Shown: positions 21,401-33,400 of the stretch, piece by piece
How the letters are laid out: each line of letters opens with the position of its first letter
How positions within the stretch are numbered: position 1 is the stretch's first letter
Origin: Lepidonotus clava
Taxonomy: Eukaryota > Annelida > Polychaeta > Phyllodocida > Polynoidae
Reading direction: 5' to 3'
Length of the DNA: 64,000 nucleotides
Assembly: GCA_936440205.1 (NCBI GenBank)
Contig: OW387145.1
Span: 32,181,075-32,245,074 of the forward strand
The notes under the pieces: generated by a model
Told to the model about the DNA's origin: nothing
The model's input: only the letters and a program-made list of their open reading frames with translations
Database searches by the model: none
Position numbers and translations under genes: made by a program

Positions 21401-24400
21401 ATGGTAAGTGCTTTGCTTGCAAAGGCCTCGGGCCCTCCAGGGGGGAAGGGAGAGACAGCACGCACGTTTCTGACATCACTATAGGAGATTAACTCCGGTA
21501 GTGAGCCATATAGTTAAGGTCTCTGGAGGAAGGAGTATTATATTAAGAGTCAGGGTCTTTGCTGTCTGCTATCATAATACATATAGACTCTCTATCTACT
21601 GCATGCCCCCTCTTTCTTATCTTATCTGCTCCCCTTATCTATACATAACTCCTATGCATGCTAGCTCTGTCTGTATCTTCTAAAATAAACCTGAGCTGCT
21701 CGCAGGGGCCATACATGTCCTGTTTGTCCTGGGCTTACAGCTATTTGTAAACGACTCACAGGCGTCACTAGACTGGGCCACCTCTCTAAAGGAAGCTCCT
21801 GTCTCCGTGACTTAGCCGTGTGCTGATCGAATGGAGAGAAAAGGCCATTTTTACACTGGCCGATTTTCTTCCCAATTTCATAATTCGGCGGTGGGAATAG
21901 GGGTTAACCACAGACAAGCTATATCATTTGAATGCCTATCTAATCCTCTTTCAAGTGATATGTAGCATAAATGGTCTTTTGTCATATAATTGAAGAAAAG
22001 TCATGAATAACAAAAGTGTAGGCCGTCAGAATCGGCTTGTGGAAAACAGGCTCGAGCTAGACGGTGTGTCGCCTACCCCATATTCTGGTGGCCCGCCCCA
22101 ATAAGTCGATACGCAGCCACCACGTGGTCATTGCCCGACATGGTAGCAGCAAATTGGCCTAGGTGCCTCATGCCCCAGACCCAAAGCCGGTAAAGCCCAG
22201 TTTACAACATAATGCATTGTAAACTTGTGTGTGTAAACTCATATAAATTTACCCATATATATCCTAAGTGACATCTTGCATGTGCAGAATGCAATAAAAT
22301 GTGGCATGCATCTATTCTGTATTGCATGAGAATTGAGAAACATGTGCGTGCTTTTCCTGGCTGTACTTTTCAAATAATCCTACCACACCACCCAATTCCT
22401 GATTATATGATCAAATTGCATGAACATGTGCATGCGTGTCTTTACAATGCGTTGCTGGCCAAAGACCATTCCCCCTCAGTTGTCAGACTGCTCACAGTAC
22501 GTGGCTGGCCTGGCTCTCAAATCACACCTCTGTGGGCTCTCTTTATTATATTTACTGTCACCTCGACGGCGAGACGTGTGAGGGCACCGTCCCCAGACAC
22601 AATTTTCCGGAGACGCTCTCCTTTCGGCGGGACGCCTCACGAGCAGGTACAAATTGCATCACGCGCTGGCCGTCAAGGCAGATAGGGGCGGGCGTCAGGC
22701 TGAGCAGCTCGTCCCCACTCTCCATTCACTCGCCTCCACTCCCCGAGCAGCTCCCTGTCGTGTCGCTGTAACCACCGCGCCGCGGTGATGGTGGGACACC
22801 TAGGCCTGTTTTCCACCAACCGATTTTTTGGTCGATTTGGTACATATATGATTTACGAATATGTAACAAAATAATGCATGTTCCATCATTCAAATGGAAA
22901 TTTAATGACCTTTCCAATGATATCAAACATGCATGTATGTAAGCGATTTTCAAGTGACGATCTATGAAATCGTGATAAGAAATCAGTCGGTAGTAACAGC
23001 AACAGAGTCATACACCCTGCATATCATTCGAAAGGAAATGTAATTACCTTTCCAATGATATACAGCATGCATAGTATACAATCATGCGAGCGATCATTAG
23101 GAGCTGTCCATCTATAAAATCATGACCAGAAATCGGTCGGTGGAATACAGCCCACTTTGAATAAAAAAAGGTGCGCCGACACGGCCAGCGAGGAGCGAGA
23201 CAAGTCTCGACGAACCTCTCGCACCATCCATCTTCCCAAATGAGCAGCTCCCGTGACACTTGTGGCTCGCAGGCGAGCTACTCGGAGACCGCTGAATGGA
23301 CACACACCGCGACCACTTTTTTCCTTTGGTCCCAGCCCACGACGAGTCTTCTTTATTGGCAGCGTAAATCGTAGGTGACTCAGGCACCGTTGTCACCTAT
23401 ATCACACTTTGTATCTTGAAGGCAGATTTTTGGCAGTAAAAGTAGGACCAGGCTCGCTTCATTTCTACTAGCGTGGCCTATGGACGGGATAGAGTGTAGT
23501 ACTATTTGTGGTTAGAGAGCAAAAAGCGTCAATAGATCCTGCCAATTTCTTGCTTGTCTCTAATGAAACCAATTAACCCATTTCCTAGAAGGAAGGCAGC
23601 GTCTGTGAATCATATTGCATCGACACGCAATGAATCACTGTGCATTGGTCAATCTATGACAGTGCATCTGGCCAATTGGGCAGCAAGATAGAAATGTGTA
23701 GCCAAGGCCACAGCTGATACTTATATCTAGTCGATTTACTGATTAAGAAACTGTGCCATATCATCAGCCAGGATACAGAGAAAGTCAATGGAAATGCAAA
23801 AGGGCATTTTAAAGCATTAAAAATACATCCATTTTTATTGAATATGATCAGACAAATCCGATATGTTCTAGATATTACATGTCATTGATATCATTCCTGT
23901 ATAATTATTTGTAACCAGTGATATTCCACAGTAAGCAATGAATATTGACTGTATCCTGTGCATAAAAGGCGAACTAGCCTTTCAGACAAATAATGCCCGT
24001 GTGACCGCAGACCCTGTCGACCGGTTGCCAAGAGTAATAATAGCCAACATCGGGGACCCATGGGCAGGGGACAAATCCCCGAGCAGATTAAGTCCCCAGC
24101 TCTATGGACGAGCCACTCACGTCTGGCTAAACCCAAAGCCAAGCTTGACACAACTAAATTGTGGGACGAGATAGGAGCGCATGCAAATGCTGCCCGCCAC
24201 CACGGCTGTGGCCGATGTTATAGGAGCTACTGCTACTACTGGGTCCGGAGCCACTCCGGAGCTGCTCGCAACGTCTTTCATGTGGGATGAGCAGCTCGCG
24301 AAAGGGACCGCGTGGGCGTAGGTTTAAGCAACTCACTGCTTGTGTCTCCTCCCCTGCCCTGACCCTCCCTGAAGATGCCACGGCTACCCCTGGGACGTGG

Positions 24401-27400
24401 GTGTCGGAGATGCCCATATTGCACACGGCGACTTAGACCATAGACTGACGATTTGGAGAGAGATTTCATGAATTTCCACCAGACATATCTAGGAAAACCA
24501 CGCATGTTACATATCATATTGAAGAGAATTTGATGTGAAAGTTAAATATATTAAAAATATTAAAAATAATGATAAAAAGAATTTGGAAAATATATATATA
24601 AAATCAATATATTAAATCTAATTTAATTAGAATTTAATGTGACACATCTAAGTAACTTTCTACTCCCGCTGCCGATTTGTAAAATTACCCTAACAAGTCG
24701 CCCAGTGGAAACTTACGGGCGGCCAGCCAGGGGATTCATGAGTGTAGGAGCTGCTCTAACCCTGGGGGTCTGGGGGGAAAGTGCATGGGAAAACCCTGGA
24801 GTTAGTTTAGAGACCCCCGGACACAGGGGGCCCTCCATCACCTCCTGCAGGCGTCGCCCGGCATAGCGACGACCTGCTCATTGTCCTGCTCAGTAGAGCA
24901 GCTCCCCTAATGCGACTCGGCACCCCAATCCTAATTGGAAGCAGCACGTACGCTGCATGCTCTTAATGAAAATACATTATTCATCTGATATGTGCGCCTG
25001 ATTCGAGCTGATTAACGCCATAAAGGTGCTCTGTGCCTATAAATTAGTGTAAATATGTTTTTCTCTATTAGCTCTATATTATGGCGGTGAGCTCTTTAAA
25101 CAATGTAATCATGACAGTGCACTGAGTTTTTTACGTTCATCTTTGGGTCATTAGTTTACATGACATTGACGTCAGGGTGCTACATGATGTCTACATTTGT
25201 GGTAAACATCAACTTACTTGATAAATAATGGTTAGCGGCGCTAATGGTCCGTTAAAGTATTAGTAAGTATCATTTTATGGTAATATAATCTGAATCATTT
25301 ATCAATCAAAGGGCCGCAATAAGTTATTTTTTGCAAAGCAATGAACTATTTCAATCTATAGGCGTTGTACAGATACCGTCACTTTGCCCAGAGAGGAGTA
25401 GATACCATACTGATAACCTCTTGCCTATTTGCTATTTGATCAAAATGAAATTCTCCACTACATAGCTCCATGTATGTATTTTTAATGATAGATTTGCATT
25501 CTTCCAATAGTCATATGTTGTCATTAGAAAGATGGATGATTATACCCCATGGCCAGTCTTGAGACAAGTATGCCAGTATCTCTACAACGAAGTAATTAAA
25601 AGAAAATTATCATATGACCTTGCCTGTATAGGCCCTTTACTTGTATGGACGGCTACTATGGACCATTTGCAATAGGGCGATGAATCAGAGACGTCACCTC
25701 AAACGTTGACGTCGTGTAAACGTAAGCTTCGCTGCAGATCCCTGCAAATCCACAGGTGATTAACGCCCGGGGCGATGCCCATCGATACTGATTAACCTGG
25801 ATGTCAGCCCACTCCTTAACAAGCAAACATAAACCCCCCACACTAACCCTGCAAAGTCATAAGCCCCCACATACTAACTCCACAAAGTCATAAGCCCCAC
25901 ACACTAACCCCACTAAGTCATAAGCCCTCACACACTAACCCCTACAAAGTCATAAGCCCCCACACACTAGCCCCACAAAGTCATAGGCCCCCCCCCCCCG
26001 ACACTAACCCCACAAAGTCATAAGCCCCCACACACTAGCCCCACAAAGTCATAAGCCCCACACACTAACACCACACAGTCATAAGCCCCCACACAGTCAT
26101 AAGCCCCCACACACTAACCCCACAAAGTCATAAGCCCCCACACACTAGCCCCACAAAGTCATAAGCCCCCCCTCACTAACCCCACAAAGTCATAAGCCTC
26201 CACACACTAACCCCACAAAGTCATAAGCCCCCACACACTAACCCCACAAAGTCATAAGCCCCCCCACACTAACCCCACAAAGTCATAAGCCCCTCACACT
26301 AACCACACAAAGTCATAGGCCCCCACACACTAACCCCCACAAAGTCATAAACCCCCACACGCCAACCCCACAAAGTGATAAGCACCCCACACTAACCCCC
26401 ACATAAACCCCCACAAAATAACTCCACATGTAGCTCCACCGCCACACCAGATACCGCCACATACATCTCCGAAATTAGCCCGAAAATAATCTGCATTCAA
26501 AGGACACTCCACTGACCAGTACCTTACGAGCTCATGAATTCTCCTTTGCCACTTTTTTTCTGCCCTGGAGGAGGGCTTTTTTATTACCGACTTACCTCTC
26601 CAAGGCTGCCCCCTCCTCCTCCTGCTCCTCCTGCGAGCCCCATCCGGAGGCGCTGGAGGAGGGGCCCCCTGAAGAGGCTTGTGGCCCGTCGTCATATCGG
26701 CCAGGGCGGCGGGTGCCGGGGGCTGAGGTCGATATTTCAGAGTGGGACTGGGTGTGACAAGAATGGTCCTTTAGCCCGCCAACAGCGGCAGATGGCCGGC
26801 TGTCGACACTGGAGTGCACTGCGTCTATACCGGCAGCTGCCTAACACTTTTTGGCAGCGTGCCTTGTTGTTAGGGGTGTAAAAAGACTACTGGACAGTGG
26901 GGATAAACATTGAAAAAAGGTAGTGTGTCTTGTAGGGGTTGAAAAACTACTAGGTATTGGGGGATAAATTACTGGGGAAAAACTACTAGGTATTGGGGAG
27001 AAACATTAAAATCGGTACATTCTGTGCTTTCTTGTGCAATCTGTGTTTTCTTGTCTTATACGGGCCAGAATGCACTTTGTCTATACCGCCAGCTGCCGTA
27101 CACTTTTTGGCAGCGTGCCTTGTTGTTAGGGGTGTAAAAAAGCTACTGGACAGTGGGGATAAAGATTGAAAAAAAGGTAGTGTGTCGTGTGGGGGTTGAA
27201 AAACTACTAGGCATTGGGGATAAACATTAAAATCGGTACATTCTGTGGTTTCTGGCATCTTGTCTTATATGGGTCAGAGTGCACTGCGTCTATACTACCA
27301 GCTGCCTAACACTTTTTGGCAGTGTGCCTTGTTGTTAGGGGTGTAAAATCTACTGGACAGTGGGGATAAACATTGAAAAAAGGTAGTGTGTCTTATAGGG

Positions 27401-30400
27401 GTTGAAAAACTACTAGGCATTTGGGATAAACATTAAAATTGATACATTCTGTGCTTTTGGGCATCTTGTCTTATATGGGCCAGAATGCACTATGTCTATA
27501 CCGGCAGCTGCCTAACACTTTTTGGCAGCGTGCCTTGTTGTTAGGGGTGTAAAAAAGCTACTGGACAGTGGGGATAAAGATTGAAAAAAAGGTAGTGTGT
27601 CTTGTAGGGGTTGGAAAACTACTAGCCATTGGGGATAAACATTAGAATTAGTACATTCTATGCATTATGGCATCTTTTTTTATATAAGAACTGGAGTGCA
27701 CTGCGTCTAAACAGCAGCTACCTAACACTTTTTGGCGGCGTGCCTTGTTGTTAGGGGTGTAAAAAACTACTGGACAGTGGGGATAAACATCGAAAAAAGG
27801 TAGTGTGTCTTGTGGGGGTGGAAAAACTACTAGGCATTGGGGATAAACAAGATCGGTACATGCTGTGCTTTCTGGCATCTTATCTTATACAGGCCAGAAT
27901 GCACTGTTTCTGGCTTTAATTTTCTGAGTGCACGGCGGCTATACCGGCAGCTGCCTAACACTTTTTGGCAGTGTGTCTTGCAGGGACGTTAAAAACTACT
28001 GGACAGTGGGGATAAGCATTAAAAAAAGTAGTGTGTATTGTAGGGGTTACACAAACTACTGGCAACAGGGAATAAATATTAAAAAAGGTACATTCTGTGC
28101 TTTCTGGCATCTTGTGTTATAAGGGCCAGAGTACACTCCCCTATATTAAAAGCTGCCTAGCTTTTTGGCAGCATGTCTTGTGGGAGATGTAAAAACTACT
28201 GAAGAGTAGGGATAAACAAAAGTGTATCTTGTAGGGGATTTAAAAAGACTATTGGACAGTAGGGATAAGCATTAAAAAGGTACTTTCTGTGCTTTCTGGC
28301 ATCTTGTCGTATGAGGGCCAGAGTACAATTCATCCATTCCCGGTAGCTGCCCGGTAGCTGCCCAATGTTTGTATAGGATGTAAAACACATTATGGGCAGT
28401 GGTGATAAACTTAAAAAAAAGTTCATTCTGTGCTTTCTGAGATCTTGTCTTATAAGGGCAGGGGTCCACTGCATCTATACCAGTAACTGCCTAAAGCCTC
28501 TTGGTAGTGTATCTTGCTTGGGCTATAAAACCTACTGGACAGTGGGAATACACATTTAAAAAATTGGTTCATTCAGTTCTTCGTTGGCAGTGGGGATAAA
28601 CATTGATTAAAACATTTAAGAGTTCGTGACAAAGTCCATCTATACAAGCTAATGGGAGTAACGTAAGGTAGGTCCATGGAAATCAAAAGAAGTGGGAAAT
28701 TCTGCGTCTCCACGATTCCAGTGGAATTTGCGGGGTTGTTGTTGATTGCACAGTACTGACAAGTTGCACTGGCAGGTTCTGGAGGTATTTCTCTTTTTGC
28801 ACTGAGCAGGGACTCAGACAATCTGTCCCAACTTGGGATTACCAGATTACAGGAGTCATTACCTCCTCCAGGGTCCAGATACCAACAGTTCAGTATTAGA
28901 TTAGGCAAAAGAAAATTGTTGTGTTCAGGTAACATAGGTCGAAAGAAATGGGGTAGGTAGGTCAGTTTTTTTAACTTATCAAATAGGCCCGCACAGTGTG
29001 GAAAAATGAAAAGATATTATTCTAAATATCCCCGTAACAAATTTCCAGCATTTGAACGACATGCCCTGAGCATCTTTATGCTTTTCCATGTTGTTTCATG
29101 CTTTTAGCATCAATAAATTGTTATGGATTTTGAGGAAAAAGTTAACAAATGTCATAAAAAAAGTAAGATAGGGCCATAAACCTGAATACAGCAATTTCTT
29201 TAGGTCTTAGTAGAACTTTTTCAACACCTAACATCTGCTATTGTACCAGAATATTTTTCCCTTTGTAAATTAAAAAAGAAATATTTTTAACATCTCTTGT
29301 CTGCAGTCGTATCACAGACTCTTAACTTCAATTTCTTTTACATTTTTCAATAATCTTGACAACTACAAAAAGGGAAAATTTGACAACCCACATCAACGGC
29401 TATCCAAAGGCTACATCATCTAAGGATCCAAATAATGAGAATGTCATATCCCACTTCTATAGATTAGATAATTAATTATAACACTTTCAGACTTGCAATT
29501 CAGCAAGAATGATTTTCACACTATGGCTCCAGACATTGGCCAATACTGCTGCAGCTTACGACGTAAGCAATGATAATATTCACACCCTGCTTCTAGATAT
29601 TAGTCAAGACCCCAGCAGTTTGCCACCTAAACAAGGATAATTTCCACACCATACATATGCAGCTGAGCCAAGTCTAGTCTGGCTTCCCAACCACCCCGTT
29701 ACCCCTCCCTAACTCCTCTATAAACTATTCCACGGGGAGAAATTACGTGGAAGGTGCAATATAAAGTCGGGGGGCAATCGAGAAGAGGTCTTACGTGTTC
29801 GCGACGATGGAAATGTAAATTGAATTGACGTTTTGGTCGCCAATCTTGAAGAGTTCGCGTGCCATGGCAGTGGCAGGGTCGGGGAAAGGCAGGCTTAGGA
29901 TGAGTCTACGTTGTTGTCCGACGGCTGACAATCGATGCAAATTGTCTCCTTCGCCCTCCTCCAGTGCCTGCCAGGTCCACAGCTACAACCCTCAGGGTCC
30001 CGCCTTAACGCCGCCCAGGGCCTGGAGGACAGCAGTTCCTTCTCCTAAGCCCACCCGCCGCCAGTCTGCCCTGCCCTGGAGGAAGGGGAGGGGGGCACTT
30101 AGGTCTACGCTGGCAAATAACCCAAACAGGCGGAAGCATGATGGGTTTTTCTTTTTATTAAATCTGAGCTAGCAGAGTTTAAGTTATTCCATCTTCTGTC
30201 TAAGATGATTTGTGTATGTCTACAGCGGTTGCGGTATTCTTTCCAGTTTTAGTTTTGTCGAAAGACGCTATGATCTTTAGGGCGGCCATGGACTGCTCAA
30301 CAGTAAGTTCAGGGGCAAACAGGCATGAAAAGGAGGGAAGTAGTAAATAGTGATGTGACTGAACCCCCTTGTACATGGGTACTTGTATACGATTGTACTA

Positions 30401-33400
30401 ATACCTTCCCATCAGTACAATGTATTCCTTTAATTTCCTAAGACCCCAAGTTGGCATTTCACAGTAATATTCTAACAATAAGCAGTACCCTCCCCCTTCC
30501 CTTGGCTACCCTGCCCCCCCCCCTCAGCTGCTAAACCTCAGCTGCTTAAATTCACTTTAAGGCAATTGAGGACATCACAACTTAGTGGCTTCAAGGCTGG
30601 GCCAGGCGTCTTGCAGCCTTTTGATGGCAATCAGGAACAAACGCTTTCTTCTTCTCCGCCTGCCTGTGTCTACATTTCTGCTAAACACAGTCTTGAAGGG
30701 GCGGGAACTAGTAGTAGCAAACCTGTCAGGGCTTGTAGCAAGGCGGTAAGGACCCGATCCCATGGGGAAGCTGTTATATCATGATTGAATTGACAGGACT
30801 AAGGATAGGCCACGGAGGCAGTTTCGCAAAGGTCCATCGATTATATGCAATGTCCCATATAAATTGTGCTGACGCTGAGTCATCGTATATATAATGAACA
30901 AAAACAGCCTTCTAATATAAACATAAAAGTGGCTATGTATATTAATTTGTGTAAACTAAGTCACCTAATTGAATAAGGATATTGCGATAATAAGCTGCGT
31001 TAGGTAGCAGGTGGGTGTCATAAAACTGCACAAACAAAATGGGATGTCTTCCTGACTGATTTATATCGATACTTTCCATGTTGGAATCCTGACCATTTGT
31101 TTAATATAATCATATATTTACGATCTAAGCGCAGTGGTACAATACTGTTATTTTTAGAATAAACCCGACGTTATTTTTGGAAATGAAGTCGGTCACGTTA
31201 GGTATACATAGAATCTTGCATGTGAATGTGTTTTGAGGGCAAGAACATGCATGCAGATTCATGTAGGCTAATATATGAGTATATACAGGTATGCCACATC
31301 CAAGAAGCATTCTTCAAGATCTTTTACCATCATACTGCATGAAGCCTCTATCATTTACTTCAAATTTACTTAAATAAGCTATGGGGAAAAGTTCAAAATG
31401 TAAGGTCACATTTTAGAAATTTTAGGAGCAATCTGTCAACCAAATCATGTTTGTTAATTTAGTATTGTGGAACTCTCTTCAGGGAATAAGCACAGAAACA
31501 ATTTTAATAATATTTCATGCTAAACTTTATCGTTGGTATAAACTGGGATGGGCTTATCATATGTAAACCTTTGCCCATTCTAACACAAATTCTCGAATTC
31601 TCCCTCTTTTTAATGATGAGGCCCTTCCTTGTATGTGCACTTTGTCATAGCATTCCTTTTACAAGAAAAGTTGGATTTACCTCATAATGACCCTCAGGTA
31701 GGGCTCATAGCACCCCCTAAAGGCTTCTATCCCTGAGATAACAAAGGTTTCTCAACTCATTTAGGACCTGCGCACCAGTTCGTTATAAATGTATCAAACC
31801 TTACACTATATTAAAGTGAACTTTTAGACTAACTGAACTAGCAGGAATATTTTTTGTATCACCCTCTAGGATGATAGCACTTAAATTATCACCCTCTCTG
31901 TCTAAGTGTTTCATTAACCTCTTAACTACTGAACCTGTACCTCCCTTGGCTATGAGAAAGGAAACAAAAGAAAAATTGAAATTAGCCTTTATTCTTGGCA
32001 GAGGTAAATACCTACCCCTATAGAAAGTTCTCGAAAGTTCAGACATTGTTCTTTACACAATAGTAAGTGCATAATGCCAATAGCGGCTGACATGCAATCC
32101 CTCACGGACCACGGATGATTCTAAGGGTCATGTTTGTTAAGAAACTGATCGAGATAGACTCTGTAAACACAGCCAAATGCCAGGCGGGCGATATAAGAAG
32201 CAAAGTTTTTGTGCTTAAAATGAGGACCCATGGGGCGGGAAAGGAGGTACTTACTCTTTGAAAGCAGTCACCAATTTGAGAATTACAGCCTCCTCGATCT
32301 CGATGATTTTGATTTTGCAATAACAAGGTGTCCAGTGTTACATGGAAATTTACGTGAGAGATATCATTTCAATGTTTATTTCGATAAGTATTTAGACATA
32401 AATAGAATAACAAATTTCAACGAGAAGCTGAAGGAGATAGAGTCTGGAGGAAATAATAATGTAATTTTAAATTGCTTTCCCTTTGATAATCGGATTTATT
32501 CAGATAACCAGGAGAATATTATACAACCTATAATTCTGAACTAAGCAGTTTATATGTCAGTATTACTGTCACATTTTAGAATTAAGTTCTACAGTTAGTA
32601 TTGTTTCAATATTAACAAAAGAATGAAATAAGATGTGGCCTTCACAACTACCTCTCCCATAGACCGGATGACAGTACACGGGTAGGCCTACCCTTTTTCA
32701 AAGAAAGTATCCCCCTTCCCTCGCATTTCCCCCAAGAGGCTGAATTTTGATCTCATGGTGGAGTCGTCCCTGGCACATCCCTTTACCTGACTGCATGACT
32801 GGTCCATTCATATTCCCAATGTTTGTGTATCTCCCTACCACCTTTGTGAGTCGAGCCTCATTCCTTAAGTGCATTCAATATCAACAATTCATTCGTTAAG
32901 TTGGGCGGGAGTCCCAACACATAGAAATAACACTCATTGACTTTGCATAGCACAAAGGCATAGGTGATGATGCTTAGGAAAGAAACTACTTTAGGGACTT
33001 TGAGAACCATCTGATTAAAATATTGAACACAGTTGTTTGTGAGGGCGTAAGAGCCAGACAAATACCCTGTGAAGTTTTGTCTTCTGACCTAAATATTCTA
33101 TAGGACACAAGTCCTTTGTGAGGCTGTAGCTTTCAATGGATACGTTGTGGAGTATTCAACAGAATCTTGCTTAAGGCATCTGGCCATCAGAATAAAAAAA
33201 GGGAAGCCAGAACTGTACAATTAATAGTCTTTACATAACATGATCAGAGGTGGAAAATGTGAACAAAGAACTCAGTTATTTACTAACGGCAAGAAGACAG
33301 CGCAGGGTATATATTGAGTATTAAAGTGCCATTCCAAAGTAACCTTATGGTAATAAACAGAAAATAGGGCCACTACAATAGGGGAATTCCCATTGATGGA

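Noticed and set aside
25840-28560. CRISPR-like appearance of regular repeats
   Set aside because: Units are contiguous eukaryotic tandem repeats without unique spacers or cas genes.
32270-32345. Minus-strand helix-like peptide IIEIEEAVILKLVTAFKE before a GTAAGT
   Set aside because: The frame meets a stop just upstream with no AG acceptor in between, so it cannot be an internal exon as it stands.
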